From assembly GCF_015832195.1 (NCBI RefSeq), contig NC_052018.1:27432115-27496114 (forward strand): DNA of 64,000 nt, read 5' to 3'. This DNA comes from Motacilla alba alba. Taxonomy: Eukaryota; Chordata; Aves; Passeriformes; Motacillidae. Positions 52,301 through 64,000 of the stretch are shown here, one piece after another. The position numbers and the translations under genes were made by a program. The notes beneath the pieces were generated by a model that saw only the letters and a program-made list of their open reading frames with translations, ran no database searches and was not told the origin of the DNA. Positions within the stretch are counted from its first letter, which is position 1. The number at the start of each line of letters is the position of its first letter.

Positions 52301-55300
52301 AAAATTTTAAAACTGTATCCAATTTGTGCAAAGATATCAAAGCAGAGTTATTAACACTCCTGAATCAAACCACTCTACCAGTAGTTGTTGGAGATGTCAG
52401 AGTCTATCTCAGCTGCTTAAAGAACTTGCCAACATTTGCAATCGCTTCAGTTTCTTTATTCCCACTCTGCTTAAATAATTTAAATGAAAATGTCTTTGCA
52501 ATGACTTTAAACACTGAAGTGCAACCATTCCATTTAAATGTTTCAAAACATTTCTAGCCTTGTACATTGTTTTTTTTTATTTTTAGTATCCTGATTTAAA
52601 ATTCAAATTTATGGCCTTTAACACCGTAAGCAGAGAAAAAGGAACTTAGAGTTTGGCTTCTGGGACATATTTTGTCTTTATCTGTTCCATTAGTCATCCT
52701 ATTTGAGGGCCAGTAAATTGGGAGAGATATCAAATAAACTGTTTTCTGAGTCCATCATTTTGAGGGGAGTACTAGCTGTGACTTAATAGCGCTCTCATTT
52801 TTATGAGCCTTTGCATGGTGTATCATAGAACTAGAAAAAATACTTTGGAATGAGCCTTGACCTAGCTCTATACCTCTATAGTGAAAAAATTTTATTCCTA
52901 ATTAAATTTTAGAATTTTAAAATTTTGTTTTATTAAAATTAAAACATCGGTCTTTTTGTCCAGAAACATCAAATCTAATAATTAAACTAATTGTCCACAA
53001 AGAATATGGGAAATTATTTTTATCTGTACATATTCCCCGTACAAAGTGAAAAACTCAGATAATTCATTAGAAAACCTAATTTGCCTCAAAAAAAAAAAGT
53101 GTCTTGTCTTTCTTGTCTTTTTGAATAGAATGAAAGCAGAACTATATGCTTAATCTGTACTGGTATCCTTATCATGCTGAAGCTAATACAAACCCTCTCA
53201 CATCAGAAATTTCTTTAGTTGCTGTGGTTTTAGTTATAATTTTTGGACAGAATTTTTCTGTGTTTTCTGTTTGGTTTTGGCCTTTTTTTTTATTTTTTAA
53301 AATGGATTTCTGATATGAACTCTATTTTTTATGACATTGTGTGCCTACAAATAACTCTTTACTTCTCATCCTTAGACCATGAATTACAGAAATGCACAAA
53401 AAAGAACCCCTGGGACTCATGACAATGAGAAAATATAGTTGTTGTATACAGTAAAAGTAGATAAAGCTGATATATGCTGCTCAATTATAAGATTATCTAT
53501 AGAGAAATTATTGAGAGTCCTTTGATCTAGATATTTTCCCAAGCACTTTGTTTTTGAGGAAGGGTACTGTTCTCTCATGTCCAGTGCATTTGTTTGATAG
53601 CTGTTTTTATACTTGCACATGATTAATTTTTTCTAAATAAGCTTTCAAGCCTATGTGAAAATTGCAATTAACTTTACTGAAGCACAACAGTTTTAAAGGT
53701 ACATGGCATTAAACCAGGATTTTTTGAGAAGAGCTGGAGTCCAGTTTTGTCTACAATTAGTAAAGCTTTCACTGTAGTCATAGCCAAAGATTTTAACCTT
53801 TTGCGGTGAAAGCAATTTAGCTGCATCTCTATTTCATGAGGCCAGGGATCCTGAAGCAATCTCTAACCTGTTGTAGCAAATAAATAAAGTCCTATCAGCT
53901 TTTAAAGTCCTATCAGTTTTACCAGCTTAGCAATATAAATAACAAAGTTAAATCACACATTTGTTGATGTCATGACAAATGAAGTATTTTTTTTATTAAC
54001 TACTGCATACATGTGAAAGCTTGATTTTTTCTATTTTAATTTCCTCACTGACAATGCACTTATGACATCTGTATCTCCAGACTTTACATCATACTCAAAC
54101 GCCTTTAATTATGACATGCCTAAGTCACAAAGGTTATGTATATTTAACTAACCAGTTAAAACATAAAGTTTAGAAAATTTAAAATGAATGTATATTGCTA
54201 AGTTTTTAAAGACTTTCTATCTTTTAGTAGAAATGATAGGCTCCGTTGTTAATTTTGGTTTTGGTTTGTTTTTATTTTTAGATTCAACAAAACCCACCTA
54301 GACCTTTGATGCAAATGTCATGTAGATATTACAACTTTGAATGTATTTTGGGATGTGAATGGTTATCTACTTATCCTAATAGATTTCTTTCTTTTACAGA
54401 AGATGTGCTAATTAAAGCTAAATAGGGTAGTATTTTCACGTATTTATTGCTAATTTCTGCTACTTAGTCTAGGTACCAAAGACTAGGACTGTAGTGGCTA
54501 TACAAACTGAGTCAGTCAATCAATAAATTGCTGTCAGTGCTCCAAATTTTTATAGTTCCTAACTAACCTTTCAACACCAATTGCTTGCTACAATTCAGAT
54601 TTTATATGTTTTTTATGGGAAAGACAGGAAATAACACAGTTGCTTATTGCTGATCACAGTTTGAAAACTGATGATTAGACTCTTGTGAATCTTCTGAGTC
54701 TAACAACAATGCATTCTTCAGCAAGGTGGATAATATGAACTTCCTAGATGGATTCTATGTATACAATGATCATACCTTTAGAAAAAGTACCATTTTGAAG
54801 CCCATCTTTATCTGTGAAGGAGTTTAAAAGAAGTATGAAATAACCTCTATATCAATCAGTATTTAAACATACAAAATTTAGGCTTTGCCTTTTAGGAATA
54901 CCTAAGTTCAATAAGATTGTCTGTTTATTTTTTTCTCCTAAACATAAAGTGTGGAGTGTTTGAGACTTTTCAATTACTCTTTTTTTTTTTTTTTCATTTC
55001 AGAGTGTTAAAATAGTATTATGACTGCAACCTTGTCAAAATTCAGCTTTTTGGCTTTACATCCTGTACTTTACCTAACCTTACCTTACTTTGCCTTATCC
55101 TACCTTAATCTGTTTAAGAACCAGCTAAGGTTACCTATTTTTTGCACAAAAGATGCAGAATGTCATTGCAAAGAGAATTATTTATGAAACTTCAGAAGCT
55201 ATTTCCTCTGAAATGTATTCAAATGCACGATGCAAAAAAATAGCTAAGTGGTAGAGGCAGTGCTATTATTCAGAGACCCAAAATGACAAGGGTTAAGTAA

Positions 55301-57344
55301 AATCTTGGAAACCCAGAACACTTACAGAAAAATTTCTTCTTCTGCATTTAGTTGGAGCACTTAACTGTCTTTATGTTGTCTGCCAAGTGGTATCAATGAT
55401 TACACTATCATTGCTGGTAGTACATAATATGTGATTATTTTCTGTTTGGTTGATTGGTTTGTTTGTTTGTTTTGTTGTTTGGGGTTCTTTACGCACTCAG
55501 ATTAGGAGCTTGTTGAATAAAAACAGACCTGTCTTTCTGGGTAATGGCAGAAAGTTGTAGCTTCAAAAGGAAGAAAATCTATATTGACATAAATATCTTC
55601 ACATTTTCACAAGCTGTTTCTGACAGGCTTCCAGATTCTATTAAAAATTTCTATGAAAATTTTGCATCTACTTGAAAAGTTCACTGTCTCCCACTCTGCA
55701 GAATGCTTTGCACATGTAGACATTGTTAAGATGTATTTTTTTTTTCTTTTAACATTGCATTGCACCATGGCAATCATCCAGAGTTATCCAGTAGTAGCTT
55801 GATAGATATGATATTTTTAAATACTGCACATTATTTTTAAGAATCACTGACCAGTTGATTGCCTTCTTCCCTTACTGTCCTGGAGGTGAATTTAGAAAGG
55901 TAGTTGAGCATGTGGAGACAGCTTCCTCAACTTCCTTTTGTTGTAAGAGCTTGCTTACTCTTGACAAGATACAGCTAAACTATTATATCTCCTGGATGAA
56001 AATCAGAGGGAATTATTGGTAGGAGAAAAGGAGGAGAGGCATAAATGATAGAAGAAAATAGGAACCTTCAGCTAAGATTTTGAATGGATTCATGTAGAGC
56101 CTTTGAATACATTTTTTTTTCCAACTCCTGCTCAAATATTTTAAGTTGATTGAATACTGTATGATTTTAATGAGGGGAATAAGATTTGTTACTTCAGCAC
56201 AGGTAGTACTGAATTGTAAAGAGTGGAATTCAAGTTTCTGATGTCAGGAAAGCCTGAAATTCTTACTTCCCAAAAGAAAATGTATTAACTTTGTAGGCAG
56301 TAGACAACAGCAAAAGTTTCTGAAGCAGAAATACTTCATCTTTTCATCTCCACAAACCTCACAGCTTAGTCCTCTGAACTTCATAAAATTTCTGCTTTCC
56401 TTGTACATCAGCCAATACAGAATGGAAAAAAAACGTATCCAAAATGTTCTGATTCTGTTTTATTTATGCTCATATAATGAACTTTTTACTAACTTCTACT
56501 TAAAATGTGGATAGAAGTGAAAAATAAGAATACATAGCAGCTTGTAGGATAAGTGAAACTAACAGAACAAATGAGTTACACAAGTAATCTCTATCAGTGA
56601 TTCTAATGCTGATGTTAAGGCAAATATAATGGCAATGTAGTTAAGCAACAATGTCATTCAGATCAGGGACTCATGATTAAAAAAGTTAAAATAAAACCCA
56701 CTGGTAACCAGATTAAGCTTTTTTATGCCAGAATAAACCAAGTCTCAAAGTCAAGTCATTTTTCCCCATGTTTAGACAGGCTGAACTACAGAATAATAGG
56801 CCTCCAATAGCAGTGCTAACTGTATTTCTAGTTTATCTGAAGCACAAAGGATTCTCTGGCCCAATACTCACCATTAATCCTTAATGTAGATGGTTCAATA
56901 CATTTGTTATTCTTCCAAGGGTGAAAAACTTACTTTATCCTACAGATTACCTTTATACATTGCTACAAATAGTAACAGTAGACGCACAAAAAAAGAACCA
57001 ATATCTTAGAAAAAGCTATTTAAGATGTGGGCAAACAGGTTAATCCACTATCTGAAATATTTGTTGAAAAATTCATAATCCTGAATATTGTTAGTTCCTT
57101 CTCATTGTGGAGGTTTTATTAATGCTTTGGGGATGATGAACTCTGTGTTGTTCAATTTTACTTAGCTTTATGGCTTAGTGACCTCAAATTTTATTTTTAC
57201 AGTCCATATCTTCACACTTTAAGCCTTGTTTCCTATTTTTAAAGGGATTAAATTTCTGTGAACCATTATTCTGCTCCCAACATTTTTATCAAGACTAGAA
57301 AATGGACTGGAACCAAGACATTCCTGGGTTCCCTCCTGTCCATC
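43374..57344. other. Long AT-rich stretch without recognisable genes or repeats
   Basis: About 14 kb with no repeat family, exon or RNA gene that I can support. Simple-sequence items: an A run near 44838-44852, a (CCTTA)-like degenerate tract at 55070-55110, and a G/T-rich tract at 55441-55482 (TTTG units). An open frame at 52261-52557 starts only with TTG and has no family motif. Confidence 0.5.
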
Positions 57345-57364
57345 CTCCTCCTCCTCCTCCTCCC
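57345..57364. repeat. (TCC)n short tract
   Basis: About six perfect CTC/TCC units. Confidence 0.9.
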
Positions 57365-58984
57365 TGAAGCAGTTTCTGTATTCCAACAATTGACACAATT
57401 AAAACTTTGTGTGAAATCCTAGAATGATGATTCATTCTTTGTCACTAGGGCTCTCAGTGGTCAGATTACAGAGGTAACCTATTTTCTTTAATATCAAAGT
57501 ATTTAAAACACTTGGAATCAAGAAAGGAGAAAAGTATGTATGTACTTATGTATGTATGTGTCTATCTATCAACAAAAAATCCCACAAAAGATAGAAAAAA
57601 TATCAGCAATTATTATTTTAAGGCCTAATTTTGTCTTGTAGGTAAATTATGGATGTTTGTTCTCTCAATTCTATCATATGTATCTTCTGTTTGATAAATT
57701 CTACCGCGCAAAGTAACTTAGAGGTTTACTAAGAATTTATTACTATGAATTTTTATTATAAACTAGGGGTTCTAAAAATGTCAGATTAGAAAGACAAAAT
57801 AGCTAGGTTAGTGTGTCTAAACATTAGGATGTTTAAGAGCCACCTACACAACAACTATACAATATGAAAGAAAAAAAAATAAAACTTCTAATTTTTGGAT
57901 GTGCAGAGTAGCATCTCCAGAAGAAATGGATAAGTAATAATGTCATTGTGTAAGACCTCAGCTGGCATATTTCCTCAAGAACCAAAAAAAAAGACAGGAA
58001 AAGTTAACATAGAATTCACAGCTGCGATCAAAGACATGGACATTTGAACTGTGAATGGAAAATAGAGGCTAGTTTGTTAGTTTTGACTTAGGAAAATAAA
58101 AGCTGTAGGGGTTATGGTAGATGTTTTATGGGCATAAAGGTAAACATTAGGCAAGATCAAGCTAATGTTGGAAATAGATATATATACATGCACTGTAAAA
58201 ATATTAAAACAAAACTTAAAAAAAGAAAATTAAGAGGATTAAGAGGACAGCCTAACCAGCACAATAGAAGAAAATTTAACAGGTTTGTTGAAAAGATGAA
58301 AACTCAACATAGAGCTGACATCTTCATTAGATTTGAAGATGCATGCGACGGCATGCAGCTGGATAAGGTTTCTCCTGATATTATATTTCTCAGTATTGTT
58401 GTCCCATTTTAAGTTCCATTAGGAAACCATCATTACATCTTATACAACTTCTCAGTAATGTTAGAGATGTATCAGAGGTATAAGAAGAGTAAACAGGGTG
58501 TTCTTGTCTTTAGTCCTCAAATTCTGATATGAAAAGAGTACTCCCAACATGGTCTTTTAGGTCACTTTGCATATAGTTCTTTTTAAAGATAAAAAGTCTA
58601 TCATATTCAGGTTTTAATAATGCATCACTTTTGTTAAGAAGCGTTGAAGGAATCTTTACTAGTCTCTTGTATTTGACAGTTTGAATTGATATTTCCTGTA
58701 AATATAGATTTTACTAATCATTCACTAGGAAATATGTCAATCCACCAAACTAGGGAAGGATTTCTAATAATTTCAACATTAAAACTTAGATTAGATTCTA
58801 AATGCAAGTGGAAATTTTGCCAGTTTTCAATGTGCGGTTATACCCCTATTGTTTTCTTTATAGTTCAGTCGCATTTCTTTCTAAATATTCATCCAAAAAC
58901 CTATTTTAAAATCTATTATCTAGGTGAATCTTTTCTGAGTTTCATATTGACCATGAACTTTGAAACTATGCACAGTACCAAATC
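57365..58984. other. AT-rich sequence, nothing recognised
   Basis: A short degenerate GTAT tract lies at 57535-57570. Open frames at 58128-58412 and 58686-59111 show no family features and the second runs into the A/C-rich tract. Confidence 0.5.
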
Positions 58985-59185
58985 CATTAGTAAAAAACAA
59001 ACAAAAAAAACCAAAAACCAACCAACCAAACAAACAAACAAACAAAACCAAACCCAAACCAAACAAAACCCCCCCCACAAAAAAAAAAAAAAACAAATAC
59101 CCATAAACTAAACAAAAAAACCCCAAAAAAACCCAAACAAACCCCAACCAACCAAAAAAAAAAAAAACCCCAAAAACCACCAAGG
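58985..59185. repeat. A/C-rich low-complexity tract
   Basis: About 200 bp built of A runs, CCAA, CAAA and AAACC units, with a run of eight C near 59070. The complementary strand gives Phe/Gly/Leu/Val-rich open frames that are artefacts of composition. Two smaller tracts of the same kind lie at 30240-30303 and 34429-34513. Confidence 0.92.
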
Positions 59186-59689
59186 AACCAAGGAACAAGA
59201 ATAACCTGAAAAAGGAAAAGATACAATGCAGAACTGCATTGCAGATACACTAAAAATACTAAAAAATATCTTAAGAGCAATTGTAATGTGCTAAACTGTC
59301 CTCAACCTAAACCAATCATAAACCAATCAATAAAATATAATGTAAAGACTCTGAGTAAAAAAAAATCAAGCTGCCAGGAGGTTTTGAAAGATGGTGCAAC
59401 ATCCATGAGCTCTAATGATGTTTCAGAGAGATAAAGTTTTGTCCATTTCTAAACTAAAAAACCCTGCAACAGGTCCAATACAACCTTTTGCTACAGGTGG
59501 ACTCATTTTATTTCCATTAAGTTTGGATCTTCTCTCTACAAGTAATTGCATTTTTTAAACTAATTATCACTTAGAATTAATAATTATTTTAAAAGGCAAG
59601 TGTCAGATGTTCAGTGAAAACCTCCATTTCCTGTCTGGTATTCACATTAGCTCTTTTAAGAGAAGTGCAAATTTCTGAAAGAACAGAAA
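59186..59689. other. AT-rich sequence, nothing recognised
   Basis: No repeat or exon recognised before the LTR fragment. Confidence 0.5.
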
Positions 59690-60020
59690 TGCCATGGGGG
59701 GGTGGGGTGAGAGGGGGAGAAAGGGGAAGAGGAGATATTTGCACTGATGATGTTTGTCTTCCCATGTCACTGTTAGAAGTGATGGAGCCCTTCTTCTGTG
59801 GGGACAACTGAACACCTGTCTGCCACCTGGAAGTGGTGATTAATTCCTTCCTTTGCTTCACTTGTGTGCATGGCTTTTGCTTTCCCTATAAAACTGCCTT
59901 CATCTTAACCCAGGAATTTTCTCACTTTTACCCTTTCCAGTCTCTTCCCCTTTCCAGCTTCTTCACCATCAGCCTGGGGCTAGGAAGCAAGCAGCTGTGT
60001 GGGTCTGAGATACCTACTGT
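59690..60020 (+). mobile_element. 5'-truncated LTR fragment of the ERVL-like group
   Basis: Matches only the second half of the LTR type seen at 3241-3838: GATGTTTGTCTTCCCATGTC, GATGGAGCCC, CAACTGAACACCTG, GGAAGTGGTGATTAATTCC, GGCTTTTGCTTTCCCTATA, CATCTTAACCCAGGAATTTT and a CAGCTGTGTGGG end. The U3 part is missing. Old. Confidence 0.72.
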
Positions 60021-61977
60021 AATGTTAGACATTACAATCAGCCTGAAACTGTTCATAACTATTCATCCCTTTGGCTGCATAGAAAGTATGTACTTCTAGT
60101 CTAAAAGACATAATTTAATTTTATATAGAATATAAAGGATAAGCAGTAATGTTGCAGGGAACAAATTAAAGATGCCTGTAACTAGTAGGGTTAAGAATGT
60201 CTGAATGTCCTATTAAATTTATTTTAATTTCAAAGGGTATCTGAAACATAACTGACAGGTTAACAAATATATAAAATTATGACTGTTTATACTTTTAGAA
60301 TATTTACAGAATGATCACAATATCAAAAGGAGGAGTGAATAAAATGTTTTTAAATGACGAAATTCAGAGATAGATATGTGTTTGAACTGACTTCTTCAAG
60401 TCAGTTTGAAGATGCTTCAAAACCCAAAATACAGTGCTATGAGAATGCATGGATTAGAAGCAGTCAGGAGTCTCATAGCCTCAGCAGTTTTGATATCCCA
60501 TTACTTTTATAATAACAAGAAGGGTTTTTTTAGAAGGGTTTTTTTATCATTTAACCATGATCCCTACACAAGAAATATTAAAAGTTCTTTCTATTTGATC
60601 ACAATGAAACATAACTTCAAAGATGAAAAGCATAGATTTATTTCACTCTATCCAGTTTATGTTTGAAAATTTATCTATTGTATAAAATAAGTGGGCTGTG
60701 GAGAATGTTTATTGGAATTTTTTTTTTCTACTGGAATATACTTCCCAGACAAGTTACTTTGAACTGTATAGGAAGGAATTAATATTTCAGTAAATTTTCA
60801 ATAAAATACCTTTTGATGAGACTTATGATGGTAAGACAATATGACACAAGGGAATCCTAACAAGTTGTGTAAATGATTTCTTGCTATTGTCACAATACTT
60901 TTAAAGGAAGAACATTAAATCATCTTAAAATGGAAACTTAGGGAATTCAGTAATTAAAGTCTATGCTCATGGAAAAGGATATGATTAATAATAAAATATC
61001 TGCCATTTTTGTGCCAATCAAAGTTATTTAAAAAACCTGTGGTTCTCTACTGAAATTTTCAGGTCTATATTGACATAATATTGTAATTTCTTAGACATGG
61101 GCCTTAGGGGGTTTTTGTCATAAACAACTATATTTTACAGCTACATATATGTATATTTAACTGTAATTACATTCTGCATAGCCAGCACTATGTACAGATG
61201 TATACCATTTTATAACTTTAATCTTTTACCACACCTTGCTGAATAAGGAGGTATGTTGTTTTCAAATAATAAAGCAGAATCCATACTATAGACTGATAAG
61301 TGAATAAAGATACAAAATTCCTAATTGTTGTTTTCCTAATCCTTGCCAATGTGTTAGTATTTTCTTTGCACTGTAAAGTTTAGATTTTGTCTTCCACAAA
61401 ATTTAAATCTTTGTCACCTTTAAAAACAATGTACTACTGGATTCCTAAAGTGTTTAGAGGATATCAGTGATCTTCAGATTACATGAGTTTAATACAGAGT
61501 AACTAAAGAGTGGCCAGAAGTTAATTGCTCATTACTTCCAAAAATAAGGACATCAAATATATTTATGTTTTATTTTGAAAAGAAAAAAAAACCAAAACCT
61601 AATTAATTTTACGTATGTATTAAAGTACATATGTATTACTAAGCACATAAATGTTTGAAGGCTTGCTTAATATTTTCATCGTCACTAAAATAGTAAAGTT
61701 AGAAGAATTGGATAAAACGTTCTTTATTCAGATCAGATAGGCCACTTCTTGAATAAAAAGTAGAATATTGAATTTTGAACTATGATGACTACCTAAGATG
61801 GAGCCAAAACTTAAATCAATGTGAAAGGAAATATTTTAAAAATTACCAAATTTACAATTAAATAAATGCGAATATTAAGAGTCTTTCAGAACTTATCTAA
61901 TATGCCAGACTTGAAAAAAAAGTTTTATATATTCAGTTAAAATACTCAAATATTAACAACAGAATTCAGTTTGGAGA
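60021..61977. other. AT-rich sequence, nothing recognised
   Basis: No exon or repeat family recognised. The open frame at 60406-60666 has no family motif. Confidence 0.5.
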
Positions 61978-62598
61978 TGTATTGGGTCTGGCTGAGAAGG
62001 ACTTTTTTGCCCCAGCAGCCCTCACATGCAGTGCTCTGCTTTGGTGGCTAGAAAGGTGCTAGAAAGGTAACACTGGTGGCTAGAAAGGTAACACACCTTT
62101 GGTTGGTGTTTTGGGTGCTACTGAGCAGCCCTGGCACAGCATCAGCACCGTCTCTCCATCATTCCACCACCATCAGTGGGCTGCAGGTGGGCGAGATCTT
62201 GGGAGGGGACAGGACTAGGACAGCTGACCTAATGTGACCAAAGGGGTATTCCACACCATATGATGTCTGCTCACATTAAAAATCAAAGAAAAGAAGAAGT
62301 AAAGGGGGCATTCAGTATTTATAAGTTTTGCCTTCCAGAGGAACTGCTACTCATGCTGAAGCCCTGCTTTTTGCAAAGTAGCAGAACACTGCTTGCTGAT
62401 GGGAAGTAGAGAATAAAGTCTTCAGCTTTTTTCTTTGCTTTTCTACATTAAATCTTTCTCTTTTGCTTTATTAAACTGCCTTGTCTCAAACCACAAGTTG
62501 TTTTCCATTTTATTTTCTTTCCCTTGACCAGCTAAGAATGGAAGCGATAGAGTGGCCTTGTCAGGCATGTGGCACCCAGCCAAGGTCGACTCACTACA
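61978..62598 (+). mobile_element. Solo LTR, ERVL-like group, second subfamily
   Basis: 621-bp element starting TGTATTGGGTCTGGCTGAG and ending near GGTCGACTCACTACA. In order it has GGGAGGGGACAGGACTAGGA, GACCAAAGGGGTATTCCA, TTGCCTTCCAGAGGAACTG, an ATTAAA at 62470, a TGTCTCAAACCACAAG stretch and GGCACCCAGCCAAGGTCGAC. The flanks (GGAGA and CAAGA) do not form a clean duplication. A small tandem duplication lies inside at 62040-62095 (GGTGGCTAGAAAGGT repeated). No internal region. Confidence 0.82.
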
Positions 62599-64000
62599 CA
62601 AGACAATTTTAATTTGAACCTTTTTTAATGATGCAATGTATATTCACAACTTATGGGAAATAAGTATTTTTTCATTTCATCATGAATCAGAAAAAAAGAA
62701 GGTCATTGCCAAAGAAATTTCAGGAAACATTGTTTTTAATAAAACTTCCATTTTACTGCAATCTGAAGCATTTTGGAGAACATCAAGCTTTTATCTTGTC
62801 ATTGGAAGGGACATAGACATGTTAATATTTTTTATTGTGGCTTGACAAGTTAGAATTACCTCTATATATTTGTTTAGATTACTAGTATTTTTTCAGTATC
62901 ATAACGTTCCTTAGACCATGTGAAACTTAAGTGATATTGTAAACTAATTCCAAAATACATCTGTAGAAAAAATAACTCCTCATACAACTCCTTGCAATGC
63001 AATAAAATATGACATTATATCTTTAACTGTTCATACCCATATCAGCTGAATTATTTAAATAATCAAATGTAGTTATGGCTTAGATAATTTTTAATGGATC
63101 TTCAATTAAAGTTATCTAAAGGTAAACACCCAAAAAATTATCTGAAGATAATTTTTAGGTTTTTTTTCTATTTATTTTTCCTTACAAAATGACAGTTCAA
63201 TATCTTTAGTGCCACAACCTTTAGTCTTTACAAAGAGACCACGACAGTTTAAAAAAAAAACTAATAAACTCACATAAACACAAACCTCAACCACACAGCT
63301 CTATACAAGATTAACAACATCAGCCTCTGCTCCCATCAGTGACCTATACATGTCTCCTTAAACATCTGAGAAAATAGGTAGAATTTGTACAATGCAAAAT
63401 CAATACACTATTAGTTCCTTATCCTGACCCACTGTCACACCATCAGGACTGATAAACCTTGTCCATGAAGAGAAAATCTTAGCCTCTGGACTCTACTTCC
63501 ACAACAAAATATTTTTTATTTTCAACTTTTCTGAAACCCATTAGAGTTAGATACAACAATAATTTAAACTAACACACCTACCAATGCAATCACATATATT
63601 AATTTCTGCCCAAACTAAAATCTTTCCACCATGACGATGTATTACTTGCTTAAGAAAAGGGGAATAGTGTTTTCTGCTTCTGCCTACCTGCTGAGCTTTG
63701 TTGATGAATGACATTAAATTTTTCTCCTTTCCAGATGAGATCAAGCCTGTTTTATACAGTACAGTGAGGAAGGTTCCACTTTTGCTGGTATGTGCATATT
63801 TCGGAATAAAGTGAGTTTTTAGTCTCTGTGGAGTATATTTAGAATACTCTCTGTACAGTCCATTAACTAAAAAGTTTAATCCATACTAATATTTTAAATG
63901 GTAATGCTCCATAGACTGACTTCAAATGCAATGGAAAACTCTGCTAATATACATTGAATGGTGACATGACAATGTGGAAGATGAAGCTTCTGTTTAACTA
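62599..64000. other. AT-rich sequence to the window end, nothing recognised
   Basis: No exon, RNA gene or repeat family recognised. Short open frames at 62636-62845 and 63547-63744 are not gene-like. Confidence 0.5.

Noticed and set aside
52261..52557. 98-codon open frame with fairly protein-like composition
   Set aside because: It starts with TTG, has no recognised family and no splice or repeat context; it may be checked by RNA-seq, but I cannot support it as a gene.
58128..58412. 94-codon Lys/Arg-rich open frame
   Set aside because: No family motif; A-rich composition gives Lys codons by chance.
58916..59280. Phe/Gly/Leu-rich minus-strand open frames
   Set aside because: Composition artefacts of the A/C-rich tract.

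Overview
The window looks like avian nuclear DNA, mostly intronic or intergenic: AT-rich, with almost no coding sequence. Its interspersed repeats are of bird type: CR1 LINE 3' ends carrying the ATTCTATGA-like tail motif, several solo LTRs of ERVL-like families, and one SINE-like copy with a tRNA-Ile-like head and a CR1-like tail. The SINE resembles the TguSINE1 type known from songbirds, so a passerine is possible, but the order cannot be settled from sequence alone.

The one gene I can support is EYS (eyes shut homolog), on the minus strand. Two coding exons are present. The first (18892-18139) carries the start codon, a signal peptide, a cysteine-containing N-terminal region, EGF-like domain 1 and most of domain 2. 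The second (15982-15869) completes EGF 2 and carries five of the six cysteines of EGF 3. The reading frame is open, the splice sites are GT-AG and the phases match (phase 1 to phase 1). Bases 1-15868 should therefore be the following EYS intron. Bases above 18892 are 5' UTR, upstream introns or upstream flank; no non-coding 5' exon could be placed.

Repeats by region: 0-16 kb holds three CR1 pieces, one ERVL-like solo LTR with CTGAT target duplications, a CA tract, a roughly 150-bp CTTT microsatellite and a GC-richer, possibly retroviral island at 13.9-15.2 kb. 20-25 kb holds a 1,097-bp ERVL-type solo LTR with ACACA target duplications, an unclassified block and a reversed LTR. 27.6-28.6 kb holds two CR1 pieces. 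32.5-42 kb holds a CR1 piece, the SINE-like copy, a relatively fresh 534-bp solo LTR with TAAAA target duplications, an older LTR and a 1.55-kb CR1 with reverse-transcriptase remnants. 42-57 kb is almost featureless AT-rich sequence. 57-62.6 kb holds simple repeats, an A/C-rich tract and two LTRs.

I found no operon, CRISPR array, intact mobile-element gene or undescribed protein system. The most interesting items are the EYS exons, the LTRs around the EYS 5' region, and several GC-richer blocks that I could not classify.
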